6,150 bases of DNA from Deltaproteobacteria bacterium (GCA_016844625.1 JAERMN010000278.1:1-6150); one strand, 5' to 3'. Numbered from the stretch's first letter, positions 1 to 5,939 are shown. The notes: generated by a model not told the origin, from the sequence alone. A program made the numbers and translations.

Positions 1-10
1 CCTCAAGATT

Positions 11-43
11 CCATTCATGTTTCAACACGCTCATCACGAACGG
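11..43. repeat. Degenerate palindromic intergenic repeat
   Basis: The two ends, ccattcatg (11-19) and cacgaacgg (35-43), are inverted copies of each other at 7 of 9 positions. The interior, read on the minus strand, contains gatgagcgtgttgaaacatg. From memory this resembles a widespread intergenic palindrome that contains GAGCTTGTCGAACCATGAA, with a few changes. The rest of positions 1-130 shows no gene. One further weak inverted pair, gagacc (85-90) and ggtctc (120-125), is too widely spaced to interpret. Confidence 0.4.
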
Positions 44-130
44 AGATGTCTCAAAGCAAATTCAATCACTAAGCCGTTCGCCCGGAGACCATAGAAGGGC
101 TCCGACTGAATTGCAATACGGTCTCTAACC

Positions 131-164
131 AAAAAGAGAGGGGTTCGCCGCTATCGCAAACCCC
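131..164 (-). terminator. Rho-independent terminator after the binding-protein gene
   Basis: On the minus strand, GGGGTTTGC (164-156) pairs with GCGAACCCC (148-140) over nine positions, one of them a G-U wobble, around a 7-nt loop. The stem is followed by TCTCTTTTT down to position 131. On the plus strand the wobble becomes a C-A mismatch and no T-tract follows, so the signal is directional. It lies about 40 nt past the stop codon at 205 and should end the transcript of that gene. Confidence 0.7.
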
Positions 165-204
165 ATGTGATTCCACGTTTCCAGCAGCTTAATCAACGTA
201 AAAA

Positions 205-1320
205 TCACTTGTCCGCTCTGGGGAAACCGTAAGCATCGACCACCAGCTTCATCCACTTTGGCGTATTCGTGAAAGTCCGGTGATCGTTGACCGACACCTT
301 TTTGCCTTTTAACAGCCGCGCCACCTCGCCGTCGGCGTAGACGCTCGATTTGAGCGGCTCGTGGTCGTCAAGGATTTTCTGTCCCTCGCGGCTCGCCATA
401 TGTTCGATAAATAGCAGTGCGGCATGGGGATGAAGCGCGTTCTTGATAATAAACTGCGTCTCCCGCAAATACACCGGCGCCGGCTCGATAATTTTGCATG
501 CAAGAGATTTCGTCGGATCCTTGCGCGCCGCGTCCATGCAGCTGTTGTAAAATGTCATCTGGTGCAAAGCCTGCTCGCCGGTGGCGATGGCGCTCATGGC
601 GCGGGCGTTGCCGCGCAGCCAAACCGGTTGCTGGTCTTTGATCTGGCGGGCGTATTTGACCACCCACTCTTCGCCCATGCCGGCCATCAACGAAGCCATG
701 CATTGGGGCCGGATGTCGGTGATAAATTTTCGCCCCTTGAATTCCGGCTTGAGAAAATCCTCCCATTTATCTGGCAGGGCTTCCGGCGCCATGCGGTTTT
801 TGTTGTAAGCGATCGAGCAGATGCTGCTCGCCACCGAGACCAGACTGCGGTACTCGGGATCGATCATCTTGGGATTGATGGACAGCACGCCCTGTTGCGC
901 CATCCCTAAGATATCAATCTTCATCGCGTGAGCGGCGTTCTCGACGTAGAACTCCGAGCTCGCTTCCGAGGTATCGATATCTTTCACCATCCCAGCCTTC
1001 AATTCGAGCAAAAAACGCTGCAAAGCCTCGGGACCGCCGATCTCGTCCATGCGAATCTTGATGAACGGATATTTCTTGCTAAACGATTCCATCATTGGCT
1101 TGAAGGATTCGGTATCCAGCGAGGAGATTACGCGCAGCGTACCTTCTTGTTTGGCTTTAGCGAGGATCTCATCGCGGCTGGCGATAAAAAGAAAGCCTTT
1201 GCCTTCTGCCGCCTTCTTGGCCTCGATGACCGCGGGGTTCGCGGCGGCAGCGTGCACGCCAGAGTTGACCAGCCAAAACCCGACGAACAGCCAAACGGCT
1301 ACAAACGAATACTTGACCAT
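205..1320 (-). CDS. Exported ABC-transporter solute-binding protein (iron(III)/polyamine-type fold)
   Basis: This 371-residue protein is probably a periplasmic ligand-binding protein that delivers its substrate to an ABC importer. A signal peptide spans residues 1-24 (hydrophobic stretch from about 5, cleavage near VHA-AA). Family hallmarks follow: a lobe-I strand with EGTLRVISSLD (59-69), AYNK (171-174), and the PxxWEDFLKPEFKGR block (183-197) typical of the SBP_bac_1/6/8 group. A paired-tyrosine iron site is not evident, so the substrate is unknown. Four cysteines (168, 207, 261, 275) could form two disulfides in the periplasm. An in-frame ATG at 1332 exists, but the ATG at 1320 is preceded by GAGGTG at a spacing of 4 and gives a cleaner signal peptide. 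No permease or ATPase gene lies in the window, and a terminator follows, so it is an orphan here. CopC lies 67 nt upstream and may share its transcript. Confidence 0.85.
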   Translation of the reverse strand: MVKYSFVAVWLFVGFWLVNSGVHAAAANPAVIEAKKAAEGKGFLFIASRDEILAKAKQEGTLRVISSLDTESFKPMMESFSKKYPFIKIRMDEIGGPEALQRFLLELKAGMVKDIDTSEASSEFYVENAAHAMKIDILGMAQQGVLSINPKMIDPEYRSLVSVASSICSIAYNKNRMAPEALPDKWEDFLKPEFKGRKFITDIRPQCMASLMAGMGEEWVVKYARQIKDQQPVWLRGNARAMSAIATGEQALHQMTFYNSCMDAARKDPTKSLACKIIEPAPVYLRETQFIIKNALHPHAALLFIEHMASREGQKILDDHEPLKSSVYADGEVARLLKGKKVSVNDHRTFTNTPKWMKLVVDAYGFPRADK

Positions 1321-1387
1321 GAAGCACCTCATCTTGCTAATTTTTTTGCCTCAACCATTGCTCAACGGATTAAGCATCAACAACCGA

Positions 1388-1765
1388 CTACTTGGTTTCG
1401 CGGATCGTAAACGGAAAACTTTGCTCGACCACATGCCCGTCGACGGACAACACTCGGAACTTAACTGTATAACGGCCAGCTTGAAGTTGCTTGAGCGCGA
1501 TAGAAAGTTGCTTGGGAGCATCACCCGATACCTGGGCATTGTCCGCGTCGACGCGCTTGCCGTCGGGATCATAAACCGACGCCGAAGAATACTTCGCTTC
1601 CAGCCGCTCATTAAACCAAAGCTGAACCTTCGCCGGAGAAGAAAACAACGTGGCACGGCCCGCAGGCACGGACTTCACCAGATACGCGTGAGCCGATGCG
1701 ACGGAGGGAATCAAGCAGATTAAGGCAAGCAGTAGTAGCCGATACACCTGATTCGTCCTGAGCAT
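1388..1765 (-). CDS. copC: CopC-like periplasmic copper-binding protein
   Basis: This small 125-residue protein has a signal peptide (residues 1-25, ending VASA) and a mature chain of exactly 100 residues that begins HAYLVKSVPA. CopC proteins bind Cu(II) through a histidine brace made of the mature N-terminal His plus an Asp and a His in a DxH motif. Here the motif is His1, Asp84 and His86 (VDGHVVEQ), so the Cu(II) site is intact. The mature chain has no methionine, so the Met-rich Cu(I) site of plasmid-type CopC is absent. Other family signs are SPAKVQLWFNE (18-28) and the closing FPFTI strand. The ATG at 1765 is chosen because it gives an ordinary signal peptide. A GTG at 1807 would add 14 residues encoded partly inside the neighbouring repeat. 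No copD partner is present. The role is probably copper handling or delivery in the periplasm. Confidence 0.85.
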   Translation of the reverse strand: MLRTNQVYRLLLLALICLIPSVASAHAYLVKSVPAGRATLFSSPAKVQLWFNERLEAKYSSASVYDPDGKRVDADNAQVSGDAPKQLSIALKQLQAGRYTVKFRVLSVDGHVVEQSFPFTIRETK

Positions 1766-1790
1766 CTTGCGTGAGAACTGTGAATAACAA

Positions 1791-1938
1791 TTCACCACAA
1801 AGGACACGAAGAGCGCGCAGTGAGTAGGTAATCACGGGGGGGATGCCACTACAACTCCGATTCCTTTTTGCGTACTTTGCGTTCTTTGCGGCCAACTTTC
1901 CGAATCCGATTCTTCTACTTCGTGTCCTTCGTGGTGAA
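1791..1938. repeat. 148-bp element with 21-bp inverted ends (copy A)
   Basis: The ends at 1791-1811 and 1918-1938 are inverted copies matching at 20 of 21 positions, both built on TTCACCACRAAGGACACGAA. The interior holds seven Gs (1836-1842), the block acaactccgattccttttt, and three tandem 9-bp units of the type ttttgcgta/ctttgcgtt/ctttgcggc (about 1866-1892). A related interior recurs at 2598-2712. It fills nearly the whole gap between the rhodanese-like gene and copC. It encodes no transposase. A non-autonomous MITE-like element or a folded RNA spacer are both possible. On the minus strand it yields spurious peptides with AAKNAKYAK and LRALRVLCGE, a pattern I know from intergenic repeats in many environmental genomes. 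Confidence 0.7.
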
Positions 1939-1956
1939 TCCCGCTTCCCCGATGTC

Positions 1957-2373
1957 TTAACGCCGCCCGGTCTCGACCGGAAACTTGCGCTTTTCCCAGC
2001 CTTGAAACCCTTCTAGCATAACCGTGACGTTTTTGTATCGCTCGTCTTCGAATAGTTGAAAGACCTCGTCTGGAATATCGTTTGACGCGGTGGCTGCGTA
2101 GACGACCACTCGGCCTGATTTCGGAATCTCGCCAAGGCGCTTGTCTAATTCGGTCACCGGGATCGAGCGCGAGCCGGCAAGCCGTTTTTCTTGGAACTCT
2201 TTGGCCGGCCGCAAGTCGATAAGAATGAATTTCTCGCCCGAGTCGATGAGAAGCTTCAGGCGATCGGCGGCAATGGTCGTGACATCCCGGTTCTCATGCC
2301 CGGCTTGGCTCAACAACGGGAACATAGCAATGACCCAGAGCGTTAAGAAAACCACCAGGCGCACCGCTATCAC
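1957..2373 (-). CDS. Exported rhodanese-like domain protein lacking the catalytic cysteine
   Basis: This 138-residue protein has a signal peptide (1-24, hydrophobic core VVFLTLWVIAMFPLL, cleavage near SQA-G) and a single rhodanese fold. Visible landmarks are FILIDLRPAKEF (49-60), the IP strand at 71-72, VVVY (89-92) and the C-terminal GFQGW (122-126). In active rhodaneses the loop after VVVY begins with the sulfur-carrying Cys. Here residue 93 is Ala (VVVYAATASND) and the whole protein contains no cysteine, so sulfurtransferase activity is not expected. A binding or structural role in the periplasm is inferred. The start is GTG at 2373, with GGAG about 9 nt upstream. An internal GTG at 2364 is possible but has no visible ribosome site. 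It lies upstream of copC and is separated from it by the 148-bp repeat. Confidence 0.8.
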   Translation of the reverse strand: MIAVRLVVFLTLWVIAMFPLLSQAGHENRDVTTIAADRLKLLIDSGEKFILIDLRPAKEFQEKRLAGSRSIPVTELDKRLGEIPKSGRVVVYAATASNDIPDEVFQLFEDERYKNVTVMLEGFQGWEKRKFPVETGRR

Positions 2374-2418
2374 GTTTCGATGCTCCGGCGTTTTTTTCGT
2401 TCCGTGCGTTTCCGATTG

Positions 2419-2437
2419 TCCTGTGCTTGTCGAAGGA
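2419..2437. repeat. Short CTTCGACAAG-type palindromic repeat remnant
   Basis: On the minus strand this reads TCCTTCGACAAGCACAGGA, an imperfect palindrome with TCCT/AGGA ends. It is one base away from CTTCGACAAGCTCAGG, a motif I recall as a very common intergenic repeat in environmental bacterial genomes. It may be one boundary of a larger decayed element. The gap 2374-2728 (355 bases) holds this, the hairpin at 2478-2497 and the repeat at 2598-2712, and no gene that I can support. Confidence 0.35.
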
Positions 2438-2477
2438 TGCGGCTAATCAATCTTTTGTCCTGGTCTGATCGTTCTCA

Positions 2478-2497
2478 GGGCGCGATGAATCGCGCCC
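2478..2497. repeat. Perfect 8-bp hairpin, GGGCGCGA-TGAA-TCGCGCCC
   Basis: The arms gggcgcga (2478-2485) and tcgcgccc (2490-2497) pair perfectly around TGAA. The right side runs on as cgcccctac, and the same gcccctac string occurs at 2615-2622 in the next repeat. No T-tract follows on either strand, so it looks like a REP-type palindrome rather than an intrinsic terminator. Confidence 0.6.
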
Positions 2498-2597
2498 CTA
2501 CTCTGTGATCTCTTTACTACCAAAGCTCGAAGTTTGCGTGGCCCGGGCAAATTTTTTCCTTGGTTATCTTCACCGCTGTTAACAACCGCATTGGAAT

Positions 2598-2712
2598 GGC
2601 AACCACAGAGGGGTTGCCCCTACAATTCCGATTCCTTTTTGCGTTCTTTGCGGTTAATTTCTCCGGTTCCGAATCCTTGGTTGCAGCTCCGCCACGCTGT
2701 GCCCTCTGTGGT
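2598..2712. repeat. Second, rearranged copy of the inverted-end element (copy B)
   Basis: The 11-bp ends accacagaggg (2602-2612) and ccctctgtggt (2702-2712) are perfect inverted repeats. The left end is also part of a small hairpin, ggcaacc (2598-2604) with ggttgcc (2612-2618). The interior block from 2621 (tacaattccgattccttttt) closely matches copy A near 1850-1869, and both continue into ttctttgcgg and later ccgaatcc. Copy B has two 9-bp ttttgcgtt-type units where copy A has three. The right-hand TGTGGTGAAT also matches copy A in outline (CGTGGTGAAT). It ends 16 nt after the amidohydrolase stop codon, in transcriptional sense, and could act as its 3' structure. Confidence 0.6.
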
Positions 2713-2728
2713 GAATTCTTCGCCACGC

Positions 2729-4555
2729 TTACTTCGCTCCGGTCCTCTGATAAACCACCTTACCGCCGACGAAGGTGTAATCGACTAGCAACTCGTCGAT
2801 CTTATCGTCCGCCACCGCCATGTAATCGCCGTTAAACACCACTAGATCGGCGTACTTGCCCTTCTCGATGGAACCGAGCATCTTTTCGTCACCCATGAAC
2901 TTCGCCGCATTGTACGTCGTCATCATGAGCGCTTGCTTGCGGTCGATGGCCTGGTTTTTACCCCACACTCGTCCTTCGCGCGCGCTGCGCGTGCTTTTAT
3001 CGGTCCGGGTAACAAACCTCTCGATGCGCCAGACCGGCGGCTCGTTCGGCTTGCCGCCCTCCAGGTGGACATTCACGCCGGCATTGAGCAAATCCTTGAT
3101 CGGCTGCATGGTATGCATCTGCTCGCCATATTGGGAGAAGACCATCTCTTCGCCGCGCACCACGCGCTGACTAAATATCTCGGAGTTTAGACCGAAGGCC
3201 ATTTTGTCGCCCAATTGCTTGGCCAGCGTGATCGACTTCTGATCCCAGATCAAGTTGTGATCGAGGGCATTGCGGCCGAGCATCTTGTGCACTTTAATAT
3301 CGGACTGCTTCTCGGCGTCGGCGAGACCCTCCAAAACGATGGTCGTCGCGCCGCTACCCATATTGTGGTTGCCGCTGATATTCCAGCCATGTTTTCGCAG
3401 CAGTTGGAAAGTGGTCCATTCGGTGTCGCGTTTTTCCACCAGGGTAAGATCTTTCCACTGCTTGCCGGTCCATTCCGGCCCGGTCCACTTGTTGCGCCCG
3501 TAAAGCCCGCCCTTTATGTCAGCGTGTGCCGCCCGCTTGGGCTCGTTGGTCAGGATGCCGCCGTCATCCGATGCACCGTCGACCGGACCGACCGCGGCGC
3601 CGACGATTCGCACCATGTCATCGCCGAGAGTAAAGTTCACCAGGTTCGGCGTGCGCCTGAGGATCTGGTCGGCCATGGGATTTTGCCGCGCCAAATCTAG
3701 CGTCGGGCGGATGCGCATCTTGAGACGGTCCTGATGAAACATCTGGCTCATGATCGTGACCGTGTAACCGCTGGCGTGGCCGGTGATCGTGGTCACCCCG
3801 ACGCGCAGAAATTGATCGATGATCTCCGCCTGCTCGTTAAAGATATCTTCGGTCAGCTCGGGCCAATCGCGCAGGTTCCAGCCAACAAAACCGAGGGCCT
3901 GGCTGAACATCTGTCCGGTGGCGTTGCCGCTGGCATCCTTGACGACTTGAAAATGGTCTTTGCGCAGCCCCGCGCTAAAAGCTTTTTCCAGCATGAGCGT
4001 GTTGATGACGCCCTCTGAACTGGAAAGCGAAAGCATCAGCGGATTGTTGGGCGCGAGCTTGTCCAAATCCTTGGCGGTTAATTTCGATAGATCGCTGACG
4101 AACTCGTCCGCCATACGAACATAGACGCTGGAGCCTGGCTTGGCTTGAGAAACCAGATTACGCACCTGCTCCAACATCTCCGGCACGTTTTTGCCGCGAA
4201 CTTTCTTGCCGACCTTGCCATTGACCATGGTGTCTTTGTACAAGTCGCCGCCGGCAAACGCGTTGTCGCCGTCGCTGTCGATAAACCCCGGCACAACGCT
4301 TCGCCCAGCGAGATCGACTCGGCGCGTAGACGGGCCGGCGAGCCGCTGAATCTCGGCGTTGGTGCCAACGGCGAGAATCTTGCCGTCGCGCACCGCCGCC
4401 GCTTGCGCGATGGTGAAGTTTTTATCGGCAGTGAGAACTTTGCCGTTGTAGACAATGGAATCCGCGTAGCGGATCAGCTCCGGCGGCAGACTCTGCGCCG
4501 CGCCTTGGCTCACTAGAACAGCAAGAAAAAATAAGGGAAAAATAATCGCTCTCAT
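2729..4555 (-). CDS. Exported YtcJ-like amidohydrolase-family protein with altered metal motif
   Basis: This 608-residue protein has a signal peptide (1-20, cleavage near GAA-Q) and an amidohydrolase (Amidohydro_3/YtcJ-like) architecture. The N-terminal beta part has YNGKVLTADKNF (36-47) and GKILAVGT (58-65), followed by VVPGFIDS (87-94). The C-terminal block TTYNAAKFM and GSIEKGKYADLVVFNGD (561-577) is strongly family-like. Members normally show HxH directly after PGFIDS to bind metal; here it reads D95-G-D97. Later histidines appear to be kept: H397 (GNHNMGSGA, where HAIGDRA is usual) and H433 (LDHN, where IEHA is usual). The late GSD aspartate appears to be replaced (LEGGKP, 498-503). Hydrolysis of amide or similar bonds by the usual mechanism is therefore doubtful. 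Length and frame are intact, so it is not simply decayed. The ATG at 4555 follows a perfect Shine-Dalgarno. No substrate can be inferred from the neighbours. Confidence 0.85.
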   Translation of the reverse strand: MRAIIFPLFFLAVLVSQGAAQSLPPELIRYADSIVYNGKVLTADKNFTIAQAAAVRDGKILAVGTNAEIQRLAGPSTRRVDLAGRSVVPGFIDSDGDNAFAGGDLYKDTMVNGKVGKKVRGKNVPEMLEQVRNLVSQAKPGSSVYVRMADEFVSDLSKLTAKDLDKLAPNNPLMLSLSSSEGVINTLMLEKAFSAGLRKDHFQVVKDASGNATGQMFSQALGFVGWNLRDWPELTEDIFNEQAEIIDQFLRVGVTTITGHASGYTVTIMSQMFHQDRLKMRIRPTLDLARQNPMADQILRRTPNLVNFTLGDDMVRIVGAAVGPVDGASDDGGILTNEPKRAAHADIKGGLYGRNKWTGPEWTGKQWKDLTLVEKRDTEWTTFQLLRKHGWNISGNHNMGSGATTIVLEGLADAEKQSDIKVHKMLGRNALDHNLIWDQKSITLAKQLGDKMAFGLNSEIFSQRVVRGEEMVFSQYGEQMHTMQPIKDLLNAGVNVHLEGGKPNEPPVWRIERFVTRTDKSTRSAREGRVWGKNQAIDRKQALMMTTYNAAKFMGDEKMLGSIEKGKYADLVVFNGDYMAVADDKIDELLVDYTFVGGKVVYQRTGAK

Positions 4556-4560
4556 AAAAT

Positions 4561-4568
4561 CCCTCCTT
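4561..4568 (-). promoter_or_regulatory. Strong ribosome binding site of the amidohydrolase gene
   Basis: On the minus strand AAGGAGGG sits five bases (ATTTT) before the ATG at 4555. This is the best Shine-Dalgarno in the window and fixes that start, which also begins a proper signal peptide. Confidence 0.8.
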
Positions 4569-4654
4569 GTTTATCCGGTTTGTTGTCCGGGCTTGTCTCT
4601 GGGTGCGGGAAAGTGTCCTTGTAGGGTCAACAGTCGGTTCTGATACTGTCGTCT

Positions 4655-4676
4655 CGCCGGCAAATTTTGCTCGGCG
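4655..4676. other. Hairpin directly after the antitoxin stop codon
   Basis: Outer arms cgccg (4655-4659) and cggcg (4672-4676) enclose the inner palindrome gcaaattttgc (4660-4670), with one unpaired T. It begins one base after the antitoxin stop. No T-tract follows on the minus strand, so a Rho-independent terminator is not supported. It may protect the 3' end of the transcript. The rest of 4556-4677 shows nothing else that I can name. Confidence 0.35.
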
Positions 4677-4677
4677 G

Positions 4678-5013
4678 TCAGGCTACTCGTCGTTTTCTTT
4701 TTTTCAGCTGCTCCAGTCTTAACTTGCATCCTAGCGCAAAAAAAATTCTCATGAGAGTATCGATCCGGGGACTTTTCCCCTTTGAAAGAGCCTTGTACAG
4801 ATTCTCCCGATTGAGGCCTGTAGCGTCTGCAATGCGCGCGAAGCCATGAGCCCGCGCGGCGTCTCGCAGCCCCAATGGCAGCAGGTCAGAGTCATTTTTT
4901 TCTAGAATAGTATTAAGATAAGCGATCGCGTATTCCGGCTTCTTTAGGCGCTCATCGACGCTTTTCTTGTCGGCCCTGCTCGCCGCATAACCCTTTGTCC
5001 GCCGTCCTTTCAT
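4678..5013 (-). CDS. HigA/HI1420-type HTH antitoxin, apparently without toxin
   Basis: This 111-residue cytoplasmic protein resembles the 'putative addiction module antidote' family (HI1420-like). It has the family's usual opening block LKKPEYAIAYLNTILEKND (23-41), the LRDAARAHGFARIADATGL stretch (49-67) and NRENLYKALSKGKSPRIDTL (68-87), which form the helix-turn-helix. A lysine/arginine-rich tail (KKRKRR, 104-109) ends it. The ATG at 5013 is preceded by GGAGAGGA with a 7-nt spacer and gives a normal family length. The frame stays open to 5325, but that extension runs through hairpin repeats and is not family-like. In this family the RelE-like toxin normally sits just upstream. Here that place is taken by repeats, and only a doubtful scrap of a toxin can be seen. 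A TTGACG hexamer (minus, 5072-5067) could be a -35 box, but no good -10 follows. It may be an orphan regulator or a leftover. Confidence 0.8.
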   Translation of the reverse strand: MKGRRTKGYAASRADKKSVDERLKKPEYAIAYLNTILEKNDSDLLPLGLRDAARAHGFARIADATGLNRENLYKALSKGKSPRIDTLMRIFFALGCKLRLEQLKKRKRRVA

Positions 5014-5086
5014 TGCCGCGTCCTCTCCGTGCTCTTTCTGCGGTCTAGTCTCCTGGCTCAAAAGCTCGTCAATAAACGGGGCATTT

Positions 5087-5177
5087 CGCCTGCGGGGTAT
5101 TAACCCCGCAGGCGACCAAAGGGGATGCTCGCCCCCTTTGGATTCTCCATTTGATGGTGCCCGCAGCAAGCTGCGGG
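5087..5177. repeat. Cluster of three hairpins between TPR gene and antitoxin
   Basis: Hairpin 1: a perfect 12-bp stem, cgcctgcggggt (5087-5098) with accccgcaggcg (5103-5114), loop ATTA. Hairpin 2: a perfect 9-bp stem, ccaaagggg (5116-5124) with cccctttgg (5133-5141), 8-nt loop. Hairpin 3: cccgcagc (5160-5167) with gctgcggg (5170-5177). The first two follow each other almost directly and recur in the same order at 6092-6150, including an identical 16-mer, gatgctcgccccctt plus T. Hairpin 3 matches a CCCCGCAGCTTGCTGCGGGG palindrome that I recall as common in environmental genomes. No coding role is supported. Confidence 0.75.
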
Positions 5178-5196
5178 GAATAAGGAACTCCAATTG

Positions 5197-5262
5197 AACT
5201 ATGCAACACATTTCTCGGACGCCACCCTCAATCGTTGCAATTTTCCCGGGGACGGCATTACC
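5197..5262 (-). pseudogene. Possible scrap of a RelE/HigB-type toxin
   Basis: Translated on the minus strand, this stretch gives GNAVPGKIATIEGGVREMCC. Toxins that pair with HI1420-type antitoxins usually carry GNxGDVKPVGEGVSELRI in mid-protein; the GN, GGV and E-M/L positions fit with a two-residue insertion. It lies where the toxin should be, directly upstream of the antitoxin, and is cut off by hairpin repeats before the conserved RVYF region. The similarity is short and could be chance. Confidence 0.2.
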
Positions 5263-5273
5263 AGCAGAAGATC

Positions 5274-5939
5274 CTAGCCACCGCTCAACGCCCGATCGAC
5301 GTTCTTGTCGTGGCGCTGAGCCCATTCTTCTTCATCGATACGCGTCAGCAACTGCTCGGTGGATTGAAGCAGGTTCTCCCGTTCCTCCATCCCTTTCAAG
5401 GCCTGAAAAACTGCTCGATTGAGCGAGGTGCGCACTAACCCGCGTGGGTCCCAAGTGGGGTATCCGCGATATTCCTCGCGCATCGCCTTAGCGAGCAAAG
5501 TGAGCCCGCCTTTGAGCGTCTCAAGCCCTTTGGCATTATCGCCGACTCTGATTTGGGCAAGGCCAAAAACCAGCCAGGCGATCTCGTCGTCCTTATTGAC
5601 TGCCAGCGCTCGCTGCGTGATCGAATAGGCGTCGAAGTAACGTCCTTTGCGGTAATAAGCCTTGCCCAACAGAGTCAAACTGTCTTTGTATGTCGGATCG
5701 TCCTGTACGACCGCCTGAAGGTTGCCGATCGCTTTGTCCAAGTCCCCACCGCGCCCACGGATAAGCTCAAGGTTAGCTTCGTTATACCTGCCGCCGCTGC
5801 CGATAAACCATTCCGGCCGGGAACAGGCCGACATGAACAGCAAACTCAGAAATTGGAACGCGAAAAGGCTCCTATGACGAATGGCTCCGCCAATGAAACC
5901 GGTGAAGACAAAACTTATTCTCGAAATCCAGCTATGCAC
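5274..5939 (-). CDS. TPR-repeat lipoprotein
   Basis: This protein of about 221 residues has a lipoprotein signal (FQFLSLLFMSAC, lipobox Cys at residue 39 from the chosen start, codon at 5823-5825). After it come a short linker (SRPEWFIGSGGRYNEAN) and two to three tetratricopeptide repeats: GDLDKAIGNLQAVVQDDPTY, KDSLTLLGKAYYRKGRYFDA with YSITQRALAVNKDDEI, and AWLVFGLAQIRVGDNAKGLE. A charged, probably coiled C-terminus includes KGMEERENLLQSTEQLLTRIDEEEW. It is expected to be membrane-anchored, facing the periplasm, as a protein-protein scaffold; the partner is unknown. The start is uncertain. GTG at 5939 has GGGGTGG a few bases upstream and lies below a TATAAT box. A longer TTG start at 6029 touches that box and is unlikely to be transcribed from it. 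No ATG gives a sensible signal peptide, and the chosen leader is somewhat long. Confidence 0.75.
   Translation of the reverse strand: MHSWISRISFVFTGFIGGAIRHRSLFAFQFLSLLFMSACSRPEWFIGSGGRYNEANLELIRGRGGDLDKAIGNLQAVVQDDPTYKDSLTLLGKAYYRKGRYFDAYSITQRALAVNKDDEIAWLVFGLAQIRVGDNAKGLETLKGGLTLLAKAMREEYRGYPTWDPRGLVRTSLNRAVFQALKGMEERENLLQSTEQLLTRIDEEEWAQRHDKNVDRALSGG

Noticed and set aside
1766..1807. GTG start at 1807 for copC
   Set aside because: It would place 14 extra residues, partly repeat-derived, before an otherwise normal signal peptide.
1611..1895. Minus-strand open frame of 94 codons over copC and the 148-bp element
   Set aside because: It overlaps copC in another frame, and its AAKNAKYAK and LRALRVLCGE peptides are the typical by-product of the intergenic repeat.
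2517..2726. Minus-strand open frame of 69 codons in the gap after the amidohydrolase
   Set aside because: It is mostly repeat copy B, again with the AKNAK peptide, and has no ribosome site or family likeness.
3215..3700. Plus-strand open frame of 161 codons inside the amidohydrolase
   Set aside because: It is antisense to a clear gene, and its composition follows the codon pattern of the opposite strand. The same holds for the plus-strand frames at 424-909, 928-1410 and 1049-1723.
4556..4677. Sigma-70 promoter for the amidohydrolase (TTGACC at about 4625-4630, minus strand)
   Set aside because: No TATAAT-like box lies at a fitting distance downstream.
5087..5177. CRISPR or terminator cluster
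   Set aside because: The three hairpins differ in sequence, there are no equal spacers, and no T-tract follows on either strand.
5014..5325. N-terminal extension of the antitoxin reading frame, giving 215 residues
   Set aside because: It runs through three hairpin repeats, lacks family similarity apart from the doubtful toxin-like scrap, and overlaps the TPR gene. The ATG at 5013 has a good ribosome site.
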